Source: Plantago major
Lineage: Eukaryota; Streptophyta; Magnoliopsida; Lamiales; Plantaginaceae
DNA: 64,000 bases
Assembly: GCA_026545765.1 (NCBI GenBank)
Contig: CM048840.1
Coordinates: 25,548,765 to 25,612,764 of the forward strand
Direction: 5' to 3'
Shown here: in pieces, positions 10,500-21,068 of the stretch
How positions within the stretch are numbered: the first letter of the stretch is position 1
Layout of the letters: every line of letters starts with the position of its first letter
Translations under genes and position numbers: made by a program
The notes under the pieces: generated by a model
The model's input: only the letters and a program-made list of their open reading frames with translations
Told to the model about the DNA's origin: nothing
The model's database searches: none

Positions 10500-12420
10500 A
10501 GCGGTGAATTCAGTTCATGAGTTAAAATTATAAATATTATTCTTAAAGTTGAGTTCCAAGGTTACAAATATAATTTTTTTTTGAGTTCCAAATTTGAAAT
10601 CCTTTTTTTGAGGATTTTACCACAAAACGTGGTTTACCATTCAAATTAAAGTTTTCAAGTTGTATTTATCTCATTTTTAAAGTTGGTTTATACATCGAAT
10701 TTAGTTGTCAAGTTCAAATTACGTACCTCATTCTTAGAAAATATTTCCATACATTGTGGTTTACCCTTTCAATAAAGTCCTAAAGTTGTAATTACCTCAT
10801 TATTAGAGTTGGTCTGAGTTCCAAATGTGCAACTAACTATTCCAAATAATGAGATTTACCTTTAAATATAGTCTCCAAGTTATAATTATCATATTTTTGT
10901 AGTTGGTTTGCTCGTCAATTTGAGTTTTCAAGTTAGATTGACCACATTTTTATAGTTGAGTTTATATATACTACCAATTGAGTCGAGTCCATAAGTTGGA
11001 AGTACTCTTTCTTTAAATAAGTTCTTCATATAGCATGGTTTAGTCATCGAATGTAGTCCCCAAATTGTAATGATAACAATCTTAGAGTTTGTTTACCCCT
11101 CTACTTGAGTTCTCAAATGAAATTATCATATTCTTAGAGTATTTTACCACATAAAGTGGCTTACGTTTCTAATATAGTTTTACGTTAAAATGATTTCAAT
11201 CGTAGAATATTTTTACCATTTGAAAAAAATTCCTAATTCGGAATTATCTCATTGTTAGATTATTTTCAAATAGCATGGTTCATCCTTGCATTAGAGTTCC
11301 CAAGCTGAATACCAATTGCGTTGAGTACATAAGTTGGAAGTACCCTTTCTTTGAATAAGTTCTTCATATAGCATGGTTTGGTCTTCGAATGTAGTCCCCA
11401 AATTATAATTATAATAACCTTAGAGTTTGTTTACCCCTCGACTTAAGTTTTCAAACGAAATTATCATATTCTTAGAGTATTTTACCACATAAAGTGTTAC
11501 GTTTCTAATATAGTTTTACGTTTGAATGATTTCAATCGTAGAATATTTCTACCGTTTGAACAAAATTCCTAATTCGGAATTATCTCATTGTTAGATTATT
11601 TTCAAATAGCATGGATCATTCTTGCATTTGAGTTTCCAAGTTGAATTATATTATTCTTACAGTTGTTTTGCCCTTCAAATGGAGTTCTCAATTAAGAGTT
11701 ACTTCATTCTTAAAGTTGAGATTAACATTTGAATTGAATTTCCAAATTAAAATTATCTCATTGTTAAAGTGTGTTTACCATTTGAATTTACCCTTTGAAT
11801 TGAGTTCTTGAGGAATTTATATATTTCTTCCAATAATTTTATCATATAGTGTGGTTTACTATTCAAATAGAGTTCTCAAGTTGGATTTATCCCTTTTTTT
11901 TACTTGCTTTTAACTTCAAATTGAGTTTTCAAATTGCAATGATCCCATTCTTAGAATTTTGTTTGCTTTCACGTTGAGCTTCCATGTAGGAACAATCTAA
12001 TTCTAAAATTTGAGCTTACCGTTCGAACTTATAAGTTTTCAAATTTTTTTTATCTCGTTGTTATAGTTGATTTGTCATACGAATTGATTTCCCTAGTTAG
12101 AATTATCTCATTTTTTTTAGTTGAGTTTACTTTCGAATTAAGTTCCTGTGCTTGAATTATTCCTTCATTAGAGTATTTTTCCCATATAATATGGTTTATT
12201 ATCCGAATAGAGTTTCCAAGTTGTAATTATCTCATTCTTATTGTTTGTTTGACCTTGGAATTGAGTTCCCACGTTCGAATTATCTCATTCATAAAGTTGA
12301 ATTTTACTTTTCGAGTTGAGTTACCAAGTTTGGATTATCCCATTCAGAAAGTTTGTTTACGCCTCGAATTGAGTTCCTAAATTGAAATTATCTCTTACTT
12401 AACCATATCAGATTTTTCAA
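10500..12420. repeat. Degenerate minisatellite-like array inside Helitron 2
   Basis: Nearly 2 kb is built from many diverged units of roughly 70-110 bp. The units recur around phrases such as GAGTT(C/T)CCAAGTT, ATTATCTCATTCTTAGA, GTTTACC and ATAGCATGGTTTA. A single unit of the same type appears at 1748-1800 in Helitron 1. There is no coding potential. Tandem arrays are known in Helitrons of several plants, but this unit I do not recognise. Confidence 0.65.
10971..11648. repeat. 338-bp higher-order duplication within the array
   Basis: 10971-11309 and 11310-11648 are two copies with only scattered differences (for example ATAAGTTGGAAGTA, TTCTTCATATAGCATGGTTT, and AATTCGGAATTATCTCATTG in both). 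This segment was duplicated well after the array itself formed. Confidence 0.85.
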
Positions 12421-13255
12421 AATCGACCCCTGCTAAATGGTCTTTTGTTTAGATTAGTACTCACATTTCAAACAATTACAAATGATTCCAAAATTATAAT
12501 GTAGTTTGAAACTAATTACAACAAACCCAAAAAGTCAAAGATTATCTAATTTTATTAATTTTATAATAATTTTTTCTATTTTAACTTTTCTTTTAGCCTT
12601 CTCCTATAATTTCAAATATTCAACACTTTTTTCTATTTTATGCTATTCAAATATTCAACACTTTTTTTTTCAATTTATATCTTATAATTGGTGTCTATGG
12701 ATTCATTTCGTCGCGATGAATCCAAATACATGTTCAAAATATTTTTCGAAGTTTTGCAGATAAAATTATATGGGATTTAATAAAAACTATATATGTAGTG
12801 AATATACTAAAAATATAAATAGTGAAAGTTATAAGGTGCATTGCACTCTAAAGAATAAAATGTTCCATGACTTATTTTTCAATTTTAGAATTTACACAAC
12901 CAATAGATCTCATTTAACAATTTGATTTTTTATTTTAATATATAAATAATTTATTTAATTAATAATAATATATAAGATTGGTGTCTATGGATTCGTCTTG
13001 TCGTGGTGAATCCAAATATATGTTCAAAATATTTTTCGGAGTTTTACAGATAAAGTTATATGTGATTTAATAAAAACTATGTATACAGTTAACATACCAA
13101 AAATATATAGTAAACTTCTAAATTACTATTTTCTTTTTGATTTAATTTTGTGAATAAAATTACATGAAATTCAAAGAGACATGCCACATAGTATTTTGCA
13201 CATGTGGCATGCCTCTGGTCAGGTTTAGCCCCTTGTGCTTTACATAATATATAGA
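12421..13255. repeat. 290-bp period duplication near Helitron 2 5' end
   Basis: 12687-12822 and 12977-13112 are tandem-type copies. Both start ATTGGTGTCTATGGATTC, continue with GAATCCAAATA and TTCAAAATATTTTTCG, and end in TTTAATAAAAACTAT. They are separated by AT-rich DNA. The rest of this stretch is AT-rich with no gene seen. Confidence 0.8.
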
Positions 13256-13869
13256 TTTTTAAATGTTTTAAAAAAATTACAAATTCATTGGTTTATATAA
13301 AAACCCTTAACACACGTAGTCTGTTACGTAGATGCTATAGTGAAGTAGTGATTGAATAGTAGTTGTTTTTCATGCATGTGGCAGAACATATTGGTAATAA
13401 ATTGGGGAGGTTGGGAAGTGTTACTTGCTTATAAATGTGTTATGTAGACTTATCATCACCATTAGACATTATCTTGTTCCTTCACTTCCATCTCTGAAGG
13501 TGATGCATCAAGATCATGATCCTGGATTATGTCTCGTCTTTTGTCGTGTTTTCAATTCCACAAATCATGCTCGTTTCTCACACTATTACATTTATATTTT
13601 GGACATGTCCGAACAGGATTTATAAATCTTACAAGATGTCGTGGGGTATAAGAAACCTCCAGTATTAGTGATGGTGGGAATGGTCTAACAGTATTTCAAG
13701 TAATATATCCGCACCTCCAAACTAAAAAGTTAAATATCTAACTCCGCACCCCAGACTCCAAATGTTGGCTCTTTAATGTTCTTGTCGTTCGTAATCCAAC
13801 TATTCGGGTATATTCCTACTTCATCTTCCTAATAATCAATTTTGTTGGCACAAGTTGATTCTACTGCAG
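13256..13869. other. Flank between Helitron 2 and LINE
   Basis: AT-rich, no supported gene. An open frame at 13425-13625 and the following sequence with a VVRNPTIRVYSYF-like stretch (about 13770-13830, interrupted upstream) faintly recall F-box-associated proteins, but the match is too weak to call. Confidence 0.35.
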
Positions 13870-15180
13870 TCCCTTTTCCGGAAAATCAATAGCAAGTTTT
13901 CTAATGTGCATCAGAAGATAAAAGTTGCTCGAGCTAAATTGGAGGATATCGAGAAGAGGGTGTGCTTGGATAAGTTCAATTTGGGTTTGTTGGATGAGGA
14001 GAAGCTTTAAACTGCAGAGTTGGTGAAATGGATTGAAATTGATGAAAAATTATGTCCCAAATAGCTAAAATAAAATGGCTACATTTAGGAGATGGCAACA
14101 AAGCATACTTTCTTGCTTCTTTAAGAACTAAGATCCAATATTCTGGACTATACAGACTGGAGACCAGGTACTCTGCTCACTTCATCACAACAAGAGATTT
14201 CTTTGGAGGTATTGAGTATTTATCATAACTTGGTTGGAAAGTCTACTACTCAATTAAAGGGGATTGATATTGAGGATATTAGGTCTGGTACTTTGCTATG
14301 TTTATTAGATTGCAGATATTTAGTTGCTCGGGTTACTGATCAGAAAATATGGAAAGTTGTCCAGGGTATAGTTGATTCTAAAGTACGGGATAGATGGGTA
14401 TATGCCCACTTCTTTAAAGTTGCTTGGCATATTGTTTAATTGGATGTACAATATATACGCAGTGAGGGAGTTCTTTGGATATGGAAGGCTATATTCGGCT
14501 CTTAATTGTATTTTGGTTACTTTGGTCCCAAAGTCTCAAGATGCTAGACTATGAAGGATATGCGACCTAATTCTTGTTTTACTATTGTGTACAAGATAAT
14601 ATTATCTAAAATCCTTACTACTAGACTGGGTCGGGTTATCAACAGTGTTGTGGATGATAGCCAGTCTGCTTTCCTAGCTGCAAAGTTATCGTGACAACAT
14701 TTGATGGCTTCTAAATTGATTAAGGGTTGTGGCAGGAAAAGAGTTTCACCAAGGTGTATGATCCAGATGGATTTGCAGAAAGCTTATGACAATGTTGATT
14801 GGACCCCTCTAGAACATAACTTGCAAGGTCTAGGTTTTCATGCACAGTTTGTTGGATGGATAATGTTATGTCTTACTTCAGTTTCCTATCGATACTCCAT
14901 TAATGGGTGTCCATCTAACATTTTGAAAGCAAGAAGAGGACTACGACAGGGTGATCCTGTTTCACCTCTACTATTTATTTTGGTTATGGAATATTTGCCT
15001 AGATGTCTCCAAAAGTTCATATATATATGTCCGTGATTTCAACTTTCACCCTCGATGTGAAAGACTAGGGATTATCAATCTATATTTTGCAGATGATCTG
15101 CTTCTCTTTACTAGAGGGGATACAGGTTTTGTAGACATTTTAATTAAGTAGTTCCAAGTGTTTAGTGATTGCACAGGTAA
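13870..15180 (+). pseudogene. LINE ORF2 part 1, reverse transcriptase
   Basis: The visible reverse transcriptase motifs in order are: QMDLQKAYDNVDW (about 14767-14805), SINGCPSNILKARRGLRQGDPVSPLLFILVMEYL (14899-14997), and then, in another frame, the catalytic FADD box with LLLFTRGDTG (15088-15120). The frame changes between about 15010 and 15040 at an AT-dinucleotide run, which looks like slippage. Upstream, in-frame stops are present (for example TAA near 14008, TAG near 14061), so the gene is inactive. The lysine-rich RRGLRQGDP/FADD signature is that of plant L1 elements. Confidence 0.8.
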
Positions 15181-15431
15181 GCTTTTAAACGGTCTACCCA
15201 ACCCGAACCCGTCCAAAACCCGACGGGTAAAGATCTGATATTTTTTTAACCGGGTTCTCTACCGGTACTCGTACCCAAACCGATAATTAGTAACAGGTAG
15301 GGGTCGGGTGCGGGTTTAACCCGTATTTAAAATAAGAAAAACAGAAAAAATCAAAAAATAAATCTGCTTAGCTAAAACCAAAACGCCTTCTTCTTCTTCT
15401 CAACCCACTTCTTCTCGATCCGGCTACTGGG

Positions 15432-18400
15432 CAGGGGCGATTGTACAGGGGCGCACAGGGTAGCAAGTGCTACCCCTGCTTTCTCGCATACAAAATTACT
15501 ATTATATCCCTGAGTAAAAATTTAATAAAAACATCTAATTACACATCAAAACCTAATTAATTCCAGATCTAATTTAGCCCAAGTAATTCCAGATCTAATT
15601 CAGCTCACGTACAGAAGAATAAATTCGATCACTTTTCCCCTTCCTTTATCGAAGTTGCTCAGAGATTCAACGAACAATACCTTGCACCTGTGCTCTTGGA
15701 GTTGCGGAAATTGACCTTGAATCAAATAGTTGGGCCTCCTCCATCAGTGGATAACCAATCTCGAACCACCTTCCTTCTCAATTGGTACGCTCTTGAATTT
15801 TACTGGACCCTAATTTTTGCGAAATATGATGAATTTGAGTATCTGACTAATTTATGTTTTGGTTGAATTTTGATCTTGGTTTTTAAGAGTATTTGGTGTG
15901 AAAGATAGTAAAAATTAGGAATTGGGATTAAAGGTTAGGGATTGAATTAGAAAAGTTAGATAGAATTGGAGTTTAGAAAGTAGAAGAACAAGAGACTGCA
16001 AACATGGCAAGTAGAAGATAAGAAAAAGTAAGAACTGAAGAAGATGGAAATAATTGTGAAAGAAGTTAATTGTAAAAGTAGAAGAAGAAGAGACTGCAGA
16101 CATGTGAAAGAAATTGTGAAAGTAGAAGAAGAAAGTAATTGTTAAAGTATAAGAAGAAGAGACTCACGTGCATACACACTTGCACACTGCACAAGAAATT
16201 AATTGTGAAATAAAATTGTTTGTGGTAATTGGTATAGTAGAATATTATAATAGAATAATAAAGTAAGAGACACTAGCTAGAGTATTATACTACACATACA
16301 CACTACACAAGGTACTTAATTTATGTTAACAATGTTTATTTTTTTAATGTAGAATTATGAAGAGGTATTTTTCGAAAGTTGATTACAATCCTCATTTACC
16401 TATTGCGAGTCCGCCGAAACCGTTAGAGGATGAATTGCCAGAAACTCTAGTAGATTCCCCTTCACCTTAAATAGTGGAAATGGTACCCGAAATAATTACT
16501 CAAGATTCAGACTTGCCAGAACTTCCGACTGATCCAGCAAAACGGCCCCCAATAACAAGTTATCATCATAACATTCGAGAGCGAGTTCGGAGACAATACA
16601 TTTTGAATGGTCCTTGCCAACCTAAACTCCTGAATTTCCCTCAGAAATTGATGCGTGGAAAAATGCGAAGGTTTAATTATTTATGGTTCAATCACTTTGA
16701 TTAGCTCGAATATAGTATAGAAAAGGATGCTGCCTATTGTCTATGTTGTTACCTTTTCAAAAATGAACTCGCGAATCAAAGGGGTGTCGATGCATTTGTT
16801 AAAGATGGGTTTACAGATTGGAGTAGGAAAGATAAGCTTCGCAAACATATGGGTGGTCCTGGCAGTGTCCATACTCAAGCTTCTCAAATATGTCTAGATC
16901 TAATCAATGAGAAGCAACATATTGAGACAATTTTAGCTAAAATGACAAATGAAGCAAAGAAGAACTACAGGGCTCAGCTAAATGCTACAATTGATTGTAT
17001 TAAATGGCTTTTGAGGCAAGGTCTTGCTTTTCGTGGTCATGACGAGTCTGAAGAATCGAAAAACAAAGGAAATTTTCTGGAACTCTTGAAATTTCTCGCA
17101 GACCATAGTGAAGATGTAAGAAAGGTAGTATTGAAGAATGCCCCTACAAATCTACAATTAACATCTTCTCGTATTCAGAAAGATATTGTTAGTGCTTGTG
17201 CCTACGAAACAACTAAAGCTATCATTGAAGAGGTTGGCAAAGGTTTTTTTTGTGTTCTTCTTGATGATTCTCGTGATGTGTCGACAAAGGAGCAAATGGC
17301 TGTAGTGTTGAGATTTGTGAATAAAAAAGGTCGTGTGCTTGAAAGGATTTTGGGTTTTAAACACATTGAGTCTACAAGTGCAATGGCACTTAAAAGTGCA
17401 CTTGAAGATCTTTTAAGTTCACATGGATTAAGCATCTCTATGTTGCGAGGGCAAGGTTACGACGGGGCTAGCAATATGAAAGGGGAGTTTAACGGATTGA
17501 AGGCTCTTATTTTGAAAGAAAACAAAACAGCTTATTATGTCCATTGTTTTGCCCATCAACTTCAACTTGCCCTTGTAGCTGTCGCAAAGAATCATATTCG
17601 TATTTGTGAGCTATTTGTTTTGATAACTAGTTTGGTTAATGTGGTTGGAGGATCATGTAAGAGGAAAGATAGCTTACGAGAAAGACAAGCAGCAAAGATT
17701 ACTGAGGATTTGGAAAATGAAGAAATTGCCAGTGGGCGAGGATTGAACCAAGAAAAGACTCTTATACGTCCTTGTGATACACGTTGGAGTTCTCATTACA
17801 GTACTATTCTAAGCTTGATTAATTTGTTTGAGTCCATAATTCATGTGCTTCACTTGATTGTAGAAGACGGAACACACTCTAATCAAAGGGGTGAAGCATC
17901 ACGTTTGATAAGGGACATGCTAGCGTTTGACTTTGTATTTGATTTACACTTGATGAAATCAATATTGGGAATAACAAATGAATTGTGCCTAGCATTGCAA
18001 ATGAGAGAGCAAGACATTGTGAGTGCTATGAATTTGGTTGGTGTGTCTAAGGGACGACTTCAAACAATGAGAGATAGTGGATGGGAAGATTTGATAGATG
18101 AGGTGTCCAAGTTTTGTGTAAATCACAAGATTAAGGTTCCTGATATGGATGATCTATACATGGATGGAAAAAGAAGAAAACGGAATGACGGGGAGATGAC
18201 CAACGATTATCGTTATCGTGTGGAGGTATTTACTCAGTTTTAGATATGCAGTTGCTTGAGTTGAACGGTCAGTTCAATGAGGTAAACACCGAATTGTTGC
18301 TTTGTGTTGCATCTTTAAACCCATCACACTATTTCGAAGCTTTTGATAAGGAGAAGTTAGTGCGCTTGGCAAAATTTTATCCAAATGATTTTACAGATGT

Positions 18401-18868
18401 TGAGCTTTTAGCATTACAAGACCAACTTGAAAATTTCTATCAGGATATGACTAAAAATGTTGACATGTCCGATATACATGACCTTGGTGATGTAACTCAA
18501 GAAATGGTCGAGACTAGAAGACATGTGGTGTATCCATTGGTTTATAGACTTATTACCTTAGCCTTGGTCTTGCCAGTTGCAACTGCTACAGTGGAAAGAG
18601 CTTTTTCTGCAATGAATATCGTGAAAAATCGGCTCCGCAACCGGATGGGTGATGAGTGGATGAATGACAACTTGGTTGTTTATATTGAAAATGATACTTT
18701 TAACAAAGTGTCGAATGAAGCTATCATTGATAGATTTCAAAGTATGACAAAACGTCATTAATCAGAATTTTATTTTTATACAATATTTTTAACGACTTTC
18801 ATATTCTATATGATTCTCTTTTTTAACAATTGTGCTACCCCTCACTTTATTTTCTGCGTTCGCCCCTG
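15432..18868 (+). mobile_element. hAT DNA transposon, 3.4 kb, nearly complete
   Basis: The termini are CAGGGGCG (15432) and CGCCCCTG (18868), perfect 8-bp inverted repeats. CTACTGGG (15424-15431) and CTGCTGGG (18869-18876) flank it, an 8-bp target duplication with one mismatch as expected for hAT. Inside, a single transposase gene of the TTF zinc finger/DUF4371 type lies in the plus direction. It carries three obvious lesions. The low damage suggests a fairly young element, though without a relative I cannot date it. Confidence 0.88.
16357..18761 (+). pseudogene. hAT transposase (TTF zinc finger, DUF4371, hAT dimerisation)
   Basis: From ATG at 16357 the frame begins MKRYFSKVDYNPHLP. It continues with a TTF-type zinc finger region (YCLCCYLFK near 16735-16760, GGPGSVHTQ). 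The DUF4371 core follows, with the hAT catalytic surroundings LLDDSRDVSTKEQMAVVLRF, GQGYDGASNM and HCFAHQLQLAL, then RPCDTRWSSHY. The end is the C-terminal dimerisation domain (PVATATVERAFSAMN, RNRMGDEWMNDNLVVYIE). Two in-frame stops (TAA 16468-16470; TAG 16702-16704, where the family has Trp) and a one-base deletion just before 18241 interrupt it. After the deletion the frame resumes as DMQLLELNGQFNEVNTELL. Length without lesions is about 800 codons, normal for this group. A 5' non-coding exon may end at the AG near 16352. Confidence 0.85.
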
Positions 18869-19220
18869 CTGCTGGGAACCTGGGTCTTCTCATTCAAATA
18901 TGCTCTGCTAATCTGCTAAAGTTACTCTCAAGAAGTTACAGTATACTTCAACTCAAAGATCTTCAAACCGATCGAGATCCAAAAACATCAAACCGATCGA
19001 GATCTGTTAATCTAATCGGCCGTTAGATTTCTTCAAGTCGAGCGTTACACATGAACCGTAGTTTGTACGCTGTAGTTGTTCTGTACCAATGCAATTTATT
19101 GATGTGGAATTTGCTGAAATTTTGACCCCAGCACTTGTTAATTAGTATATTGGATGCAGCTGGCTCAATGATTACGAAAATTCTCAGGATAGAATCAAGA
19201 TTAACTCATCAAAACAACTA

Positions 19221-19477
19221 CTCCATCCGTCTCAATTTGGATTACCCATTTTGCCTTTTCATGGTCAACGTTTTCAAACTTTGTATGCAAATAACTCATA
19301 GATAATGTTGGTAAAAAAAATTAAAAATTCATATTATTAAAGATCACATGTTAAATTTTCATTATATATTTTTCACAAATCCATTAAAAATATAATATGT
19401 GAGTAAATCAAGCTTAAAGTTTGAAAACGTTGACTATGAAAAGTCAAAATGAGTAATTCAATTTGGAACCGAGGGAG
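19221..19477. mobile_element. Stowaway MITE, 257 bp
   Basis: It is flanked by TA on both sides (19219-19220, 19478-19479). The left end is CTCCATCCGTCTCAATTTGG and the right end is the inverted CAATTTGGAACCGAGGGAG, typical Stowaway (Tc1/mariner) termini. Paired inner blocks such as AAAACGTTGAC also mirror each other. Non-coding. Confidence 0.88.
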
Positions 19478-19825
19478 TAGAAAGCAAGGCCAAGTCAAGG
19501 TTGTGAGATTGAAACAGTGAAATACGCTCGTGGTCATTTAAATAATGCCACTTGACTTTCAAATTGGTTAATTCGTTCTCCTATATATGAATGAAATGTT
19601 GAAAAAAACTTCATTAGTTTTATTATGTGACTGGCTTGTTTTTCAAAAGTTTTTTCCGACTGGTCGGGTTTGAAACGGGTTTGTGGGTTGGGTTCGGATT
19701 CGGGTCCTGTTTACCGGGTTCATGACGGGTCCGGGTACATATCCAATCCGGACCCGAACACCATTATATATGTACGGGTCTTGTGCGGGTTCGGGTCGGG
19801 TAAGGTAGAATCCTATCAATTTAAA

Positions 19826-20965
19826 AGATTATGTACAAGCTTGATGGCTAACAAAGCTAAGGGTAAAATTGACTTTGAAGGGGTTGATTTGATTACACAA
19901 CAAGAAGTTTTTGCAAGGATTGGTTTTGTACAAGGGGAAGTGCATTTCAAATATTTAAGAGTTCTACTGGACAATAAGAAGCTCACTGTACAAATTACAA
20001 AATTGAAACATTGGTCTTCCAGATTACTGCTATTCTGGGAGGCTGCACCTGATTAAGAGTGTTATTTTTTCTATGACTTCTTATTGGCTTCGGGTCTTTC
20101 CTATGCTTAAACAGGTTCTGAGACATATTGAAAGCACACTGTAGGAGCTTCCTATGGAGTGGAAGTGAGGAGATCACCAGGAAGGCGCCTATAGCATGAA
20201 ATGAATATTGTATGTGAACCAAGGAGAAAAAGGGGGTTGCATGTGATTTCCCTGATTGAATGTTATATATTGCCATATATTGAAAGTTACTTTGGGACCT
20301 TCAGGCCAAGGCAGATAATATGTGGGTTAATGGATTCATAATTATTACTTGAAGCAGGTTGATGTCATGGAGTATCACCCATCCACAAGTTGTCTTGGAT
20401 TCTAAAAGTTATTTTCAAGCATAGGACTGTTGTGTCACAGACTAACGGATGGAGAGATGCTCAACTTGGTGGCAAGTATAGAACTACTGCCGTATATAGT
20501 GATCTTCGAGGTGCTGGGGTTGATATGGTATGGAGGAAGTTGTTCTATAACAACTTAACTAGGCCTAGAGCTCAATTCCTCATGTGGATGATTTGTCATG
20601 GTAAAGTTTCTACGAAGGACATAATCTTGAAGTGGGGGTATTGCTACAGATGGATTATGTTGATATGTGGTTTGGGAGAGAGTATTGAATACCTATTCTT
20701 TGAATGTTCTTTCACTTTCCAGATTTGGAAAAATGTACTCCGGTGGTTTGGTTGTAATCATGTGCCTTTGAACTGGAGCAGGGAGTTGGTTTGGCTACAA
20801 CAAGCTGGAATTTGCAAAGTTTGGAAATCAAAACTACTGAGATTCTGCAATGCGGAAAAATTGCACTATGTATGGAGGCTCCAAAATGAGAAGGTGTTTG
20901 GTAATGCCACAAGTCGAGTAGGGAATGCGCAAGATATTTTACAGCTATGCTTGATTATATCTTGA
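19826..20965 (+). pseudogene. LINE ORF2 part 2, zf-RVT region
   Basis: This continues the reverse transcriptase thumb and linker (MANKAKGKIDFEGV, YLRVLLDNKKLTV, HLIKSVIFSMTSYWL in another frame) and then an open stretch 20390-20965 with the reverse-transcriptase-type zinc-binding domain (VWRKLFYNNLTRPRAQFLMW, then C and H residues around LICGLGESIEYLFFECSFTFQIW). Several stops and frame changes lie between 20045 and 20390. It is the C-terminal end of plant L1 ORF2. Confidence 0.75.
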
Positions 20966-21068
20966 CTAGATAGGCTTGTCTTTGTCTGCGATTCTATAGT
21001 TTGGATCCAATTTGGGATCGACTTTGTTTTGACACTGTTTTTGAAGTACGCTCTTTGTTAAAAAAAAT

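Larger units (their letters stand above)
8178..13255 (-). mobile_element. Helitron 2 with truncated helicase, 5.1 kb
   Basis: On the minus strand the 3' end is a hairpin CCGTGGC-ATC-GCCACGG (8189-8205) followed by ten bases, ending in CTAG (8178-8181) and then T. The 5' end is TCTATATATTATG at 13255, preceded by A. Just inside it lies an inverted repeat built on CATGCCACAT/ATGTGGCATG (about 13180-13213). The orientation agrees with the helicase gene remnant, also on the minus strand. Only the C-terminal half of the helicase is present and no Rep domain was found, so it is not autonomous now. Most of the 5' half is a degenerate tandem array. Confidence 0.6.
15181..19825. mobile_element. Unclassified element with GGGTCGGG-rich ends, inside the LINE
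   Basis: The LINE is interrupted after a frame ending FSDC (15175) and resumes with SLMANKAKGKI (about 19837). The insert begins with sequence rich in AACCCG/CCGGG (15190-15340). It ends with a mirror-like block rich in GGGTTCGGGTCGGG (19660-19800). Such (T)CGGGT subterminal blocks are common in some plant hAT-like non-autonomous elements. Short matching termini (CTTTTAAA near 15186, TTTAAAAG near 19820) and a degenerate GATT..CA duplication are possible but not clean. Apart from the hAT and Stowaway insertions its own content is about 0.9 kb and non-coding. Confidence 0.45.
13870..21068 (+). mobile_element. L1-type LINE remnant, split by nested insertion
   Basis: The left part (about 13870-15180) and the right part (about 19825-21068) are successive segments of one non-LTR retrotransposon ORF2. 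They run from the linker after the endonuclease (KINSKFSNVHQKIK) through reverse transcriptase to the C-terminal zf-RVT region. A 3' UTR and a short A tract (21061-21068) follow. The endonuclease and ORF1 are absent, so it is 5'-truncated. About 4.6 kb of other elements separate the parts. The A tract coincides with the start of Copia sequence, which is also the proposed inversion breakpoint. No flanking duplication could be identified, as expected if the 3' flank was moved away. Confidence 0.7.

Noticed and set aside
13425-13830. Possible F-box-associated gene remnant
   Set aside because: Only a faint resemblance in short, interrupted stretches. No F-box motif could be read.
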